From: Paenibacillus silviterrae
GTDB lineage: Bacteria; Bacillota; Bacilli; Paenibacillales; NBRC-103111
Direction of reading: 5' to 3'
Assembly: GCF_030167925.1 (NCBI RefSeq)
Contig: NZ_JASKUT010000001.1
Span: 2,914,001 to 2,978,000 of the forward strand
DNA length: 64,000 bases
The notes under the pieces were generated by a model, which saw only the letters and a list, made by a program, of their open reading frames with translations, was not told the origin of the DNA and ran no database searches. Each line of letters starts with the position of its first letter. Positions within the stretch are counted from its first letter, which is position 1. The position numbers and the translations under genes were made by a program. This document shows positions 53,196 to 62,647 of this stretch, piece by piece.

Positions 53196-54257
53196 TCAAT
53201 GTTCCTCGTACTTGTCCTGAAGTTTCCGGATTTCTCCGATCAGTTCGCGTCCGATCTCCCTCTCAAACTGATCATACAGTGGCTCCCAAGCTTTTCTCCA
53301 CTCCGTCCGCTCCTGCGGCGTTAAAGTATGAATTTCTACCGAGCCGGAGGCCTTAATATCGTTCCATTGCCGTTCATTCATCCGAATCGCATTCTCGTTC
53401 GCCCATGCGGAAGTCTCCGCCATCGCTTCTCTGATGCCTCGCTGCAGCTCCGGAGGGATTTGCGCCCAAAACTTCTTATTCATCAACACGGCATAGCCTA
53501 AATAGCCGTGATTGCTTAATGTCATAAATCGTTGAACCTGATAAAATTTTTTAGTGTAAATATTTGAGATGGTATTCTCACCGCCATCGACCAGACCCGT
53601 TTCCAGGCCGCGGTACACGTTATTGAACGGCATCGGAACGGATTTGACGCCCAGCAGCTTGAATTGTTCCTCAATGACCCGGCTTGGGATAATGCGGAAC
53701 CTCTGATCCTGAAAATCCGACGGCTGCCGCAGCGGACCCCGGTTCGAGGTCATTTGCTTAAATCCGTTGCCCCAGTAGGCCAGTCCGATCATGTTCTTCT
53801 TTTCCAGCCTGCTGAAGAGCTGCTGCCCGATAGGACCTTCCATTGCTTCCTTCACTGCCTCTTGGGACAGGAAGGCGTATGGCAGGTCCATGACCAGCCA
53901 AGAGGGTACATGCTCGGACAGGTGCGAGGTCGAAGGAGCAATCATCTGGATCTCCCCGCGCATAAGCGCTTCCACCTCTCCGGCTTCCGCATACAAAACC
54001 CCGTTCGGATAAATCTCCACCTTGACTCGTTTACCCGTTTTTTCCTTGACCAAATCGGCGAACCGCTGCGCGGCTAACCCCTTGGGGGTGTTCTCGGCAA
54101 CAACATGGCTGAATTTGATGATAAGCTCATTTCCGTACCCTTGCTGCTCATCGTCCTGCGGGACGGATCCCCATGTAAATGCAGGATAGAAGCCGATGAA
54201 TAAGGCTGCGGTCAAGCCGAGCAAAACAAAAACAAGGGTTCCTGCCCAAGGCCTCAT
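53196..54257 (-). CDS. dctB: TRAP-type C4-dicarboxylate binding protein, DctB-like sensor partner
   Basis: 353 residues from ATG in MRPWAGTLVFVLLG, with GGAAGGGGG upstream. An N-terminal signal anchor, then the DctP-family fold: LIIKFSHVVAENTPKGLAAQ, KRVKVEIYPNGVLYAEAGEV, FRIIPSRVIEEQFKLLG, NVYRGLETGLVDGGENTISN. No TRAP membrane subunits are encoded nearby. In B. subtilis, DctB is just such an orphan binding protein that modulates DctS, and dctS/dctR lie next door here. A role as ligand-sensing partner is therefore more likely than transport. Divergent from the lipoprotein gene. Confidence 0.88.
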   Translation of the reverse strand: MRPWAGTLVFVLLGLTAALFIGFYPAFTWGSVPQDDEQQGYGNELIIKFSHVVAENTPKGLAAQRFADLVKEKTGKRVKVEIYPNGVLYAEAGEVEALMRGEIQMIAPSTSHLSEHVPSWLVMDLPYAFLSQEAVKEAMEGPIGQQLFSRLEKKNMIGLAYWGNGFKQMTSNRGPLRQPSDFQDQRFRIIPSRVIEEQFKLLGVKSVPMPFNNVYRGLETGLVDGGENTISNIYTKKFYQVQRFMTLSNHGYLGYAVLMNKKFWAQIPPELQRGIREAMAETSAWANENAIRMNERQWNDIKASGSVEIHTLTPQERTEWRKAWEPLYDQFEREIGRELIGEIRKLQDKYEEH

Positions 54258-54396
54258 GTCGCCACCCCCTTCCCCGGCAGTCTGTGTGCTTGTGGTATCA
54301 GTATACAACAAATCGCCCCAAGGTATAGACGCATAAATTATTCTCGAAGAAACAGGCCATCCTAAGAGTAAAGGCAATGAAAGGGGCGTATGATGC

Positions 54397-54969
54397 ATGA
54401 CACGGCGGTTATTTTTTCTCCATAGCAGTCTGGCTCTACTCCTCCTGTTGACAGCTTGTGGAGGCACTACCGGGGGCGGCTCGGGCAAGGCATCCGAAGG
54501 GGGCGGCGGGCAGCAAGCGCAAAGCCAATCCTCCGGCAGCGAAGACCCCGTTAATAAAGAGCTTCAGCTCTATATGAAGATGTATCAGGAAATTAAAAAG
54601 CATGAGCAGGAGCGGGAGAAAAAGCTGCTGGAGGCCGATAAGGCACAGCTGAAGCAAATGCTGAAGAATCAGCAGGAGACGCTGGAGCGCGAGGTCGAGG
54701 AAGAAGAAAAGGTTCGCACGAAAAGCGGAATCACGATCTATGGCAGAAGTCCGGAAAAAGAATTTGAGCAGGAGAAGAAGGAAGAGCAGCAAAAGGGCGA
54801 AGGAAAAAGCGGCAGCATGTACGGCAAGGAACAGGGTGGCGATCAAGGCTCGGCAGGCGGCGGTGGTGGAGCTGAGGGAGGCAAGTCCGGCGGCGGGGGA
54901 CAAGGCGGAGACAGCGGCGGCGAAACCAAGCAAAAAGACAAAACCGGCGGCGGGAAACAACAGGGATAG
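54397..54969 (+). CDS. Lipoprotein with coiled coil and Gly-rich tail
   Basis: 190 residues. Signal peptide with lipobox LLTACGGT. A Gly/Ser/Gln linker is followed by a highly charged helical stretch (LQLYMKMYQEIKKHEQEREK, about 58-110) and a low-complexity Gly/Lys/Gln tail from about 130. Family unknown. It lies between dctB and dctS on the same strand as dctS and has its own terminator-like hairpin. An accessory role in dicarboxylate sensing is only suggested by position. Confidence 0.75.
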   Translation: MTRRLFFLHSSLALLLLLTACGGTTGGGSGKASEGGGGQQAQSQSSGSEDPVNKELQLYMKMYQEIKKHEQEREKKLLEADKAQLKQMLKNQQETLEREVEEEEKVRTKSGITIYGRSPEKEFEQEKKEEQQKGEGKSGSMYGKEQGGDQGSAGGGGGAEGGKSGGGGQGGDSGGETKQKDKTGGGKQQG

Positions 54970-54980
54970 CCGTCGCACAT

Positions 54981-55025
54981 AAACAACCGTGCTTGCTACC
55001 TCAAAGGGGCAAGGGCGGTTGTTTG
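54981..55025 (+). terminator. Terminator-like hairpin between the lipoprotein gene and dctS
   Basis: ACAACCGTGCTTGC pairs with GGCAAGGGCGGTTGT; only short T runs follow. Confidence 0.65.
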
Positions 55026-55099
55026 TCGTATTTTCAACAGAGCGCATGCTGTTGTATGATGATACCAAGATTCCGTCAGGATAAAGGAGCCTCCAGCTC

Positions 55100-56722
55100 A
55101 TGCTGCAGCGTTTACGAATTAATTGGAAAATTGCGATTCTCTCGTTCGGCATCGTGCTGTTCGCCTTATGTATCGGCGGCACGATCCTGCTCGGCGGCAT
55201 CGTCAAGCTGAAGGAGGAGGAGCTCGGCCGCCGTCTGCTCGTGACGGCGCGAACGGTTGCGGCGATGCCGGAGGTCACGGCCGGGCTCGCCGACCCGGCG
55301 AAGCGCGCCGGACTGCAGGCGGCCGCCGAGCGCATCCGCATCATCAACGACGCAACGTATGTCGTCGTGATGGATATGCATCGGGTGCGGCTGTCCCACC
55401 CGATCGAGCGCATGATCGGCACCGTCTCCACGGGGGCCGATGAAGGCTCTGCCTTTGCCGAGCACACGTACGTGTCCAAGGCAAAGGGGGAGCTCGGCAC
55501 GGCGCTGCGCGCCTTCGTGCCGATCATGAACGCCGAGCATGAGCAAATCGGCGTCGCGCTTGTCGGGCGCATCATGCCGACACTTGGGCAGGTTGTGCTG
55601 GAGCAGTCGGGCCAAGCGTACATCGTGCTGCTGCTCTCGCTGCTGTTCGGGCTTTGGGGCTCCTGGAAGCTGGCCGGGCATATCAAGCACCAGATGTTCG
55701 AGCTGGAGCCTCACGAGATCGCAAGGCTGTTCGTCGAGCGCACCGCCACTTTCAACGCGATGCACGAGGGCGTCATCGCCATCGATAAGGACGAGAAGGT
55801 GACCGTCTTTAACGAGAAGGCCAAGCAAATGCTCCGTGTCGAAGGAGAAGTCATCGGACGGCCGATCCGCGACGTCATACCGGATACGCGGCTTCCCGAA
55901 ATTTTACAGCTGAACCATCCGATTTATAATCAGGAGCTCACTATCGGCACCGCTCTTATCGTGAGCAACCGTGTCCCGATAAAAGTCGGAGCGAATACGG
56001 TCGGAGCCGTCGCCATCTTCCAGGACCGCACCGAGGTGACCCGCATGGCGGAGGAGCTGACAGGCGTCCGGGCTTTCGTCGATGCGCTTCGGGTACAGAA
56101 TCATGAATACATGAACAAGCTTCATACGATCGGCGGATTGATCCAGCTGGGCAATAAGGATAAGGCCCTGGAATATTTATTTGAGGTGATAGAGCAGCGG
56201 GAGGAGCTGACGCGTTTCCTAAGCCAAAGATTTAAGGATGACAGCCTGACAGGGCTGCTGCTGGGCAAAATCAGCCGCGGCCGCGAGCTGGGCATCGAGG
56301 TGGAAATTGATCCGCAGAGCCGGCTGGAGCAGTTCCCGGAACGGCTGGATCATCATGATATGGTCATTCTTATCGGCAATCTGATGGAGAATGCGTTCGA
56401 TGCCCTTCAGACGGTGCAGCGGGACAAGCGGGTATTTGTAAGTATGGAGCAGGATGACGACGTGCTATCCTTACTGGTGGAGGATAACGGCTGCGGCATG
56501 GAGGAGACGACGAGGGGACGACTATTCGAGCGGGGCTTCACGACGAAGGGCGGACCGGGGCGCGGGATCGGCCTTCACCTCATTGCCGGTATCTTGGAAA
56601 AAGGCGGCGGAACGATACGAATCGACTCCACGCCCGGAGAAGGCTCGTCGTTTATGCTGACCTTCCCTATGCATTCCCCGTTTGAAGATCAAGCCGGTAA
56701 TCCGGATCCATCCGCTCACTAG
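55100..56722 (+). CDS. dctS: Sensor histidine kinase, CitA/DcuS/DctS type
   Basis: 540 residues. Helix 1 near 13-33, an extracellular PDC/CitA-like sensor (GRRLLVTARTVAAMPEVTAG; VVVMDMHRVRLSHP), helix 2 near 173-192, a cytoplasmic PAS domain (FNAMHEGVIAIDKDEKVTVF), the H-box RVQNHEYMNKLHTIGGLIQL (His in QNHEYMNK), and HATPase motifs NLMENAFDA, VEDNGCGM, FTTKGGPGRGIGLHL. This is the family that senses citrate and C4-dicarboxylates. It is followed by its response regulator after 14 bp. The first 150 codons are notably G+C-rich. Confidence 0.93.
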   Translation: MLQRLRINWKIAILSFGIVLFALCIGGTILLGGIVKLKEEELGRRLLVTARTVAAMPEVTAGLADPAKRAGLQAAAERIRIINDATYVVVMDMHRVRLSHPIERMIGTVSTGADEGSAFAEHTYVSKAKGELGTALRAFVPIMNAEHEQIGVALVGRIMPTLGQVVLEQSGQAYIVLLLSLLFGLWGSWKLAGHIKHQMFELEPHEIARLFVERTATFNAMHEGVIAIDKDEKVTVFNEKAKQMLRVEGEVIGRPIRDVIPDTRLPEILQLNHPIYNQELTIGTALIVSNRVPIKVGANTVGAVAIFQDRTEVTRMAEELTGVRAFVDALRVQNHEYMNKLHTIGGLIQLGNKDKALEYLFEVIEQREELTRFLSQRFKDDSLTGLLLGKISRGRELGIEVEIDPQSRLEQFPERLDHHDMVILIGNLMENAFDALQTVQRDKRVFVSMEQDDDVLSLLVEDNGCGMEETTRGRLFERGFTTKGGPGRGIGLHLIAGILEKGGGTIRIDSTPGEGSSFMLTFPMHSPFEDQAGNPDPSAH

Positions 56723-56736
56723 GAGGAAACCAAGCT

Positions 56737-57480
56737 ATGCGAATGATAGATGTGATTTTGATCGAGGATGACCCGATGGTGCAGGAGGTCAACCGCCAGT
56801 TTGTCGAGCGGGTGGAAGGCTTCCGGATCGTCGGCGTCGCCTCGAGCGGCGCGGAAGGGATCGAGCTGGTCCGCCGGCTGCAGCCGGAGCTGGTGTTCCT
56901 TGATATCTTCATGCCGGTGCTGGACGGGGTACAGACGCTCGGACAAATTCGCAGCGAAGCTCTGGCGGTCGATGTCATCGTGATCAGCGCGGCCAACGAT
57001 ATGACGACGATTCAGCGAATGCTTCATCAAGGAGCGGTGGACTACATCATTAAGCCGTTCAAATTCGAACGGGTAAAGCAGGCGCTCGAGCACTACCGGA
57101 GCAAAAAGGAGGCGCTCGAGCCCCGGGAGGGAAGCACCTTATCCCAAACGGAGCTGGACCGCTTACTGTTTGGACAAGCCTGTACGGGTAAAGACACAAC
57201 CGGGCTTTACCCCAGCTTGACCCCGGCAGCTCCGGACCCTGCCGCACTGCTTCCGGATCTGCCTAAGGGACTGCAAGCAGCCACTTTGAGGCAGATTGTG
57301 CAGTACGTCGTTCAGCAAGGAACGCCTCTATCGGCTGAGGAAGTAGCGGAGGGCGTCGGGATCGCCCGCGTGACGGCAAGACGATACCTCGACCATTTGG
57401 AGAAAAGCGGCGTCTTCCGCCTCGACCTCCAATACGGCGTGGGCCGCCCTGTGAACAAATACGTGTATACAGGGCGGTAA
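56737..57480 (+). CDS. dctR: Response regulator, CitB/DcuR/DctR type
   Basis: 247 residues. Receiver domain: ILIEDDPMVQEVNRQFVERV, phosphoacceptor in LVFLDIFMPVLDG, VIVISAANDMTTI and YIIKPFKFERVKQAL. After a Pro/Ala-rich linker comes the family's C-terminal helix-turn-helix (LSAEEVAEGVGIARVTARRY). AGGAGG stands 8 nt before ATG. It probably activates dctP; CATTA, TGTTC, TAATG at 59682-59696, an inverted repeat before the malic enzyme gene, is one candidate target site. Confidence 0.93.
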   Translation: MRMIDVILIEDDPMVQEVNRQFVERVEGFRIVGVASSGAEGIELVRRLQPELVFLDIFMPVLDGVQTLGQIRSEALAVDVIVISAANDMTTIQRMLHQGAVDYIIKPFKFERVKQALEHYRSKKEALEPREGSTLSQTELDRLLFGQACTGKDTTGLYPSLTPAAPDPAALLPDLPKGLQAATLRQIVQYVVQQGTPLSAEEVAEGVGIARVTARRYLDHLEKSGVFRLDLQYGVGRPVNKYVYTGR

Positions 57481-57488
57481 CAGCCCCT

Positions 57489-58523
57489 TTAAAGCACCGG
57501 CGGCACCCGATGCTTGGTGGCCTGCTCGTATGCGCAGGCGATGGCAATCAGCACCGGCTCGCTGTAGGCGTTGCCGACGAAGGTGACGCCCTGCGGACCT
57601 TTGGTCGTGTACCCTGCCGGCGCAATGATTCCGCTGGCTCGAGCCCCCAAATCCGAGCCGCCCACCGCCCCTAAAAACAGCAGAGCGTCCAGCTGATGCT
57701 CCTGCAGCGCATGATCGATGCCCTGCTCTCCGGCAAGCGTATGGTTTTTCCTCTTGCTGTCAAGGTAAAGCTCCTCCTCCAGCGTTCCGCTCGTCTCCTC
57801 GCTTCGCAGCAGACGGCTTTGCCCATATCGCAGCGCAGTCTCCTTATGCTGTTCATTTTCATTAAAGGCGATCAGCTCCTTCAAGGAATGCACCGGAACC
57901 GATTCCGGCAGCGCCGATAAGTAGTCATTGATTCCCTTTTTGAACTCATGCAGCATCACATTCCCGTCCCACTCGGTTTCTTCACAGGGAAGCTCCACCG
58001 GATCGACAATAACGGCCCCCTGCCATCGCGGCGCCGGAGCCCGAGCTGGAGCCGCCGACGAACAGCTCTCCCGGCCCGTACGGATTGCAGACCTGGACTC
58101 CGCGGGAATCGTATCGGACATATAATTCGCCCATTCGGTCATATTCGTCTTCCCCAAAAGCACAGCTCCGGCAGCACGCAGTTGCCCGGCCACGAAAGAA
58201 TCCCGAATGGCATACGAATCCTCCAGCGCGATGGAGCCTGCGCTCGTATGCATGCGGTCCTTCGTATCGATGTTGTCCTTCAGCAGAATCGGGATGCCGT
58301 GAAGCAGTCCGCGGCTGCCCTTCTCCGCTCGCTCCCGGTCCAGCTCCCGAGCGATCGCCAAGGCATCGGGATTGAATTCCAGAACGGCGTTGACAGCCCC
58401 ATTAAACTTCTCTATCCGCAACAGATAAAATCGCACCAGCTCCACGGAGGTAAGCCTTCCCTCCGTCATCACATACTGTAACTCGGCAATATCCGCCTCA
58501 AGTATCCAGTCTGTCTTATTCAT
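57489..58523 (-). pseudogene. Amidase missing its catalytic core, frame preserved
   Basis: A 344-codon open frame; amidase-signature enzymes of this kind have about 480-500 residues. The start is normal (RFYLLRIEKFNGAVNAVLEF, GLLHGIPILLKDNIDTKDRM with the catalytic Lys). After EWANYMSDTIPA the next 28 codons are nonsense in this frame, but the DNA in another frame reads NPYGPGELFVGGSSSGSGAA, the amidase signature. Then about 130 residues, including the nucleophile loop (usually TETSGSI), are absent and the proper frame resumes at VIVDPVELP. So at least two indels cancel each other. It cannot be an active amidase. AGGGAG precedes ATG; it follows the membrane-protein gene by 27 bp. Confidence 0.88.
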
Positions 58524-58550
58524 TCTCCCTGGCTCCTATCCGTTCGTCGT

Positions 58551-59573
58551 TTATTGGGTCATTCGCTTTTTTAGCTCCATAGTCAGCAGCTCGGGTTCGT
58601 CGATCGCAGCATCGATTATCGTCACTTTACGATATAAGCCTAGAAGCGTACGCACTTGTACCTGCTCGGACAACCGAAGACGCAGGTTCGGCTGATCAAG
58701 AGCAGTTACGGCCGAGCAATTCTTAAGCTCCTTCGGTACCTCCAGCTCTCTGGCTGTTTCAACCGTCTCGATACTCGCTATGGGAACTTCCGCATCCAAT
58801 GATAAGCCGTGCCGCAGGATCAAACGATCCGTCAACAGCAGAACGGGCTGCAGACGAAGTGCTCTACAGGAAGCAACGAGCCATACGATAACAGGCGCGT
58901 GCAGAAGTGTCGCGATCCAGGCGGCCCACTCCGAATATTGCATCAGCAGCAAATGCACTCCGAAGCCTTCCAGCAGCGAGAGCTTCAGAAGAAGCATCGT
59001 CCACAAGACGCTGTTGGATTTACGATGCACGGTAAACGCTTGGGCCTCCCTAGGCTCGTAAGGCACGGCACGCCAGGAGAAGAATGCATAGTAAACCATG
59101 GAAAGATCGTGAATCATCATGGATTTTAGAACATTCGGCTTTCCTTTATCCAGTAAAGCACATTTCAGCTTATCCAGAGGACTTATGACTTTCCGGGAAA
59201 CGGCGAGGAACCGTCTTATGACGGTGTAGACCAAGTACAATTCGAATGTGATAAAAGCCAGCTCCAGCACAAAAACTCCCTGTCCTAGGGAACGCAGCAA
59301 CGGCCACCGCTCTAAGTTTAGAAAAGAGTGGGAGGCTAAACAACCGAGGGCAATGACGGCAAGCACCTTTTTCCAGGAATGCCTGTTGCTTCTGACGATA
59401 AGTAAGTAGAAAAGGAACGGCAGCACGACAACCCAATCCAAGGCGACAGCAAGCTGCATCCAATCGCCTTCCGGATGGTGCTTTGCCTCTCGCAGCGCGA
59501 AAACATCAGCGAATATGACAAGCATCGCCAACACCGGGAACCAGAAAGAAACCTTACGCTTTGTCCACTGCAT
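58551..59573 (-). CDS. Multi-helix membrane protein with C-terminal PH-like region
   Basis: 340 residues, unrecognised. About six helices in the first 235 residues (VSFWFPVLAMLVIFADVFAL; LDWVVVLPFLFYLLIV; LLRSLGQGVFVLELAFITFE; VLWTMLLLKLSLLEGFGVHL). The last 90 residues resemble bacterial PH domains (VLLLTDRLILRHGLSLDAEV, IASIETVETARE). GGAGGAA stands before ATG. It forms an operon with the decayed amidase. Function unknown. Confidence 0.78.
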   Translation of the reverse strand: MQWTKRKVSFWFPVLAMLVIFADVFALREAKHHPEGDWMQLAVALDWVVVLPFLFYLLIVRSNRHSWKKVLAVIALGCLASHSFLNLERWPLLRSLGQGVFVLELAFITFELYLVYTVIRRFLAVSRKVISPLDKLKCALLDKGKPNVLKSMMIHDLSMVYYAFFSWRAVPYEPREAQAFTVHRKSNSVLWTMLLLKLSLLEGFGVHLLLMQYSEWAAWIATLLHAPVIVWLVASCRALRLQPVLLLTDRLILRHGLSLDAEVPIASIETVETARELEVPKELKNCSAVTALDQPNLRLRLSEQVQVRTLLGLYRKVTIIDAAIDEPELLTMELKKRMTQ

Positions 59574-59711
59574 CGTATGTTCCTCCTTCGGATCCTATGC
59601 CTCCATTATAACCCGAACCAGGGACATTTGCTTCGGCAGGTTCTTCCGCTCCTCTCCCCTGACCAAAATGATCAAAACAACCATTATGTTCTAATGATTC
59701 CCTTCTCCTCT

Positions 59712-59725
59712 TGAAAGCGATATCA
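59712..59725 (+). promoter_or_regulatory. CcpA (cre) site before malic enzyme-dctP
   Basis: TGAAAGCGATATCA matches the cre consensus TGWAANCGNTNWCA at every position. It lies 40-54 bp before the malic enzyme start, suiting glucose repression of dicarboxylate use. An inverted repeat CATTA-TGTTC-TAATG is 15 bp further upstream and could bind DctR. Confidence 0.6.
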
Positions 59726-59765
59726 TGGGTCCACAGACAAAGAACAAGGTTAGGAAGTGAACCCC

Positions 59766-61193
59766 ATGTCCATTCCATCAGGCGCACATACCAGTATTAT
59801 TCTCCGGCTCGAGCTGAATAAAGCAACCGCATCCTTCGCCCAAATCGCAGGTGCGATCGGAGAAGCCGGCGGCGACATCGTTGCTATTGACGTCAACCGA
59901 TCCGATAAGGAGACCACCGTTCGCGACATCACCGTGAACGTCTACGATCAGAAGCATACCGACCTCATCGTGCAAGCGGTCAACGCCGTACCCGGCGTCA
60001 AGGTGCTTCACGTTTCGGACCATACCTTCCTGCTGCATATCGGCGGCAAAATCGAAACGACACCGAAAACGCCGATCAAAAACCGCGACGACCTGTCGCG
60101 TGTGTATACTCCCGGCGTAGCCCGAGTATGTATGGCGATCCATGAGAAGCCTTCGCGGGCCCATTCCCTGACGATCAAACGCAATACCATTGCCGTCGTA
60201 TCGGATGGCTCGGCCGTGCTGGGACTCGGCAATATCGGCCCGGAGGCCGCGATGCCCGTTATGGAAGGCAAGGCTGTTCTCTTCAAGCAGTTTGCCGGCG
60301 TAGATGCCTTCCCGATTTGCCTCGACACACAGGATACGGAAGAAATTATCCGCATCGTGAAAGCGATTGCACCTACCTTCGGAGGCATTAATCTCGAAGA
60401 CATTTCCGCACCGCGCTGCTTCGAGATCGAGCAGCGGCTGATTGAGGAGCTCGATATCCCTGTTTTCCATGACGATCAGCACGGTACCGCTGTAGTTCTG
60501 CTGGCCGGTCTGATGAATGCCGTGAAGCTCGTCGGCAAGCGGCTGGAGGATTGCAAGATCGTCGTCTGCGGCATCGGCGCCGCCGGCACCGCCTGCTCGA
60601 AGATTTTGCTCGCCGCAGGTGTCCGCAACCTGATCGGGGTGGACAAAGCCGGAGCGATCTCAAGCGGCCAGTCCTACGATAATTCCGCATGGCAGTGGTA
60701 TGCGGAGCATACGAACCCGGAAGGCCTCACCGGTCAGCTGTCGGACGTCATTGCCGGCGCGGATGTATTTATCGGCGTCTCCGGTCCGGGCGTCCTGAAG
60801 ACGACGGACCTGCAGCGTATGGCCAAGGATCCGATCGTCTTCGCCATGGCGAATCCGACACCGGAGATTTTGCCGGAGGAAGCCGAGCCTTATGTCCGGG
60901 TCATGGCTACCGGCCGTTCGGACTACCCGAACCAGATCAACAATGTTCTCTGTTTCCCGGGCATTTTCCGCGGCATTCTGGACTGCCGGGCCTCCCGGGT
61001 CACCGAAGAAATGAAGCTCGCCGCCGCCAAGGCCATCGCCTCTGTTGTGAGCGACGAGGAGCTGAACGAGTATTACATCATTCCCAGCGTGTTCAACCAA
61101 TCCGTCGTCGAGAAGGTTCGCGAGGCCGTCATCCAGGCAGCGTACGATTCCGGCGTCGCCCGCAAGCAAGCTGCTACTACCAACACGAGATAA
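59766..61193 (+). CDS. Malic enzyme with N-terminal ACT domain
   Basis: 475 residues from ATG in MSIPSGAHTSIILRLELNKA, with AGGAAG 9 nt upstream (GTG 59757 is possible). Residues 5-85 form an ACT-like regulatory domain. The malic enzyme body follows: RVYTPGVARVC with the catalytic Tyr, RNTIAVVSDGSAVLGLGNIG, VFHDDQHGTAVV with the metal-binding acids, VVCGIGAAGTACSKILL for the nicotinamide nucleotide, and MANPTPEI. It converts malate to pyruvate and CO2; NAD preference is probable but not shown. dctP begins 15 bp later, so import and use of malate are co-expressed. Confidence 0.94.
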   Translation: MSIPSGAHTSIILRLELNKATASFAQIAGAIGEAGGDIVAIDVNRSDKETTVRDITVNVYDQKHTDLIVQAVNAVPGVKVLHVSDHTFLLHIGGKIETTPKTPIKNRDDLSRVYTPGVARVCMAIHEKPSRAHSLTIKRNTIAVVSDGSAVLGLGNIGPEAAMPVMEGKAVLFKQFAGVDAFPICLDTQDTEEIIRIVKAIAPTFGGINLEDISAPRCFEIEQRLIEELDIPVFHDDQHGTAVVLLAGLMNAVKLVGKRLEDCKIVVCGIGAAGTACSKILLAAGVRNLIGVDKAGAISSGQSYDNSAWQWYAEHTNPEGLTGQLSDVIAGADVFIGVSGPGVLKTTDLQRMAKDPIVFAMANPTPEILPEEAEPYVRVMATGRSDYPNQINNVLCFPGIFRGILDCRASRVTEEMKLAAAKAIASVVSDEELNEYYIIPSVFNQSVVEKVREAVIQAAYDSGVARKQAATTNTR

Positions 61194-61208
61194 ACGGAGG
61201 GATTCCAG

Positions 61209-62522
61209 GTGAGAATCAACCTGAAAAATTTGACTGTGCAGGTGCTCATCGCCATCGCGATCGGTATTTTGGTCGGACAGTTTTTCCCCGCCTTCGGTGT
61301 GGAATTGAAGGTACTAGGCGACATATTTATTAAGCTGATCAAAATGGTCATCGCCCCCATCGTCTTCTTCACGATTGTCATCGGGTTCGCCGGTATGGGC
61401 GACATGAAGAAAATCGGGCGCATCGGCGGCAAAGCGCTGCTGTATTTCGAGATCATCACCACCTTCGCCATGGCGATCGGCATCGCCGTTGTGATGATCG
61501 TGCAGCCGGGCGCCGGTATCGACACGAGCAAGGTCGGCGCCAAGGCGGCCGATGTAGCGAAATATACGAAACAGGCGGCAGAATCTCCTCACGGCTTTAT
61601 GGACTTCCTGATGAGTATCATTCCGGATAACGCTATCGCCGCTCTATCCAAGGGAGAAATGCTTCCGGTGCTGTTCTTCTCCGTCATGTTCGGTCTCGCT
61701 CTTTCCATGCTGGGTCCGAAAGGGAAGCCGGTTACCGAATTTTTTGAGAAGCTCAATGAAGTGTTCTTTAAGCTGGTTGGCATTATCATGCGTTTCTCTC
61801 CGTTCGCGGCGGGCGGCGCGATGGCTTACACGATCGGGAAATTCGGTCTCGGGTCTCTGTTCTCACTCGGCAAAATGATGGCAGCCACCTACCTTACCAT
61901 GTTCCTCTTTATCGTGCTGATCCTCGGTACGGTTGCGAAAATCTATAAGTTTAACCTGTTCAACCTGCTGCGCTTCATCAAGGATGAGATCCTGCTCGTG
62001 CTCGGTACGTCCTCTTCGGAATCCGCCCTGCCGCGCTTGATGGAACGCCTTGAGAAATACGGCTGCTCCAAATCCGTGGTCGGCCTGGTCGTACCGACCG
62101 GCTACTCGTTTAACCTGGACGGTACCTCCATCTACTTGTCGATGGCCGCTCTTTTCATCGCTCAGGCATACGGCATTGAGCTGACGTGGATTCAAATTCT
62201 TACCGTGCTCGGCATTCTGATGCTTACCTCCAAGGGTGCCGCCGGCGTCACCGGCTCCGGGTTCATTACCTTGGCTGCGACGCTGACGGCCATCCCGGGA
62301 ACACCGATTCCGGTGGAAGGCATGGCCCTCCTGCTCGGCGTAGACCGCTTCATGTCCGAGGCACGCGCGATTACGAACCTGATAGGCAACAGCGTGGCTA
62401 CCGTGGTCATCGCCAAAAGCGAGAAACAGTTCACCGGCCTGCAGCCGGAAGCGGCAATGCCGGTCACGGATGCTGCTTATGTCAACGAAGGCCGCACAGC
62501 CATGACGCCATCCGTAGAATAA
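61209..62522 (+). CDS. dctP: C4-dicarboxylate:cation symporter (DAACS family)
   Basis: 437 residues from GTG (RINLKNLTVQVLIAIAIGIL), with CGGAGGG 6 nt upstream. About eight helices and two re-entrant loops of the glutamate/dicarboxylate transporter fold. Signature SSSESALPRLMERLEKYG, GYSFNLDGTSIYLSMAALFI, TSKGAAGVTGSGFITLAATL and GVDRFMSEARAITNLIGNSV. It takes up succinate, fumarate and malate with protons or Na+. Called dctP because B. subtilis uses that name beside dctBSR. Confidence 0.95.
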   Translation: MRINLKNLTVQVLIAIAIGILVGQFFPAFGVELKVLGDIFIKLIKMVIAPIVFFTIVIGFAGMGDMKKIGRIGGKALLYFEIITTFAMAIGIAVVMIVQPGAGIDTSKVGAKAADVAKYTKQAAESPHGFMDFLMSIIPDNAIAALSKGEMLPVLFFSVMFGLALSMLGPKGKPVTEFFEKLNEVFFKLVGIIMRFSPFAAGGAMAYTIGKFGLGSLFSLGKMMAATYLTMFLFIVLILGTVAKIYKFNLFNLLRFIKDEILLVLGTSSSESALPRLMERLEKYGCSKSVVGLVVPTGYSFNLDGTSIYLSMAALFIAQAYGIELTWIQILTVLGILMLTSKGAAGVTGSGFITLAATLTAIPGTPIPVEGMALLLGVDRFMSEARAITNLIGNSVATVVIAKSEKQFTGLQPEAAMPVTDAAYVNEGRTAMTPSVE

Positions 62523-62530
62523 CAAAAATC

Positions 62531-62562
62531 CGAAGACCCGGCAGCCTCCTGCCCGGGTCTTC
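62531..62562 (+). terminator. Hairpin after dctP
   Basis: GAAGACCCGGCAG, CCTC, CTGCCCGGGTCTTC. The stem is very strong but only TGCTGTGTTT follows, so the U-tract is poor. Confidence 0.7.
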
Positions 62563-62647
62563 TGCTGTGTTTGGTCCTCTCGACAGGACATGATATGATG
62601 AAGCTAAAGCAGTATACTCTTCTCCTGTAAGGGGGCACAGCGGGCAT

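Noticed and set aside
53196-54257. Complete TRAP transporter
   Set aside because: No DctQ or DctM membrane subunit is encoded nearby; the dctS/dctR context favours a DctB-type sensor protein.
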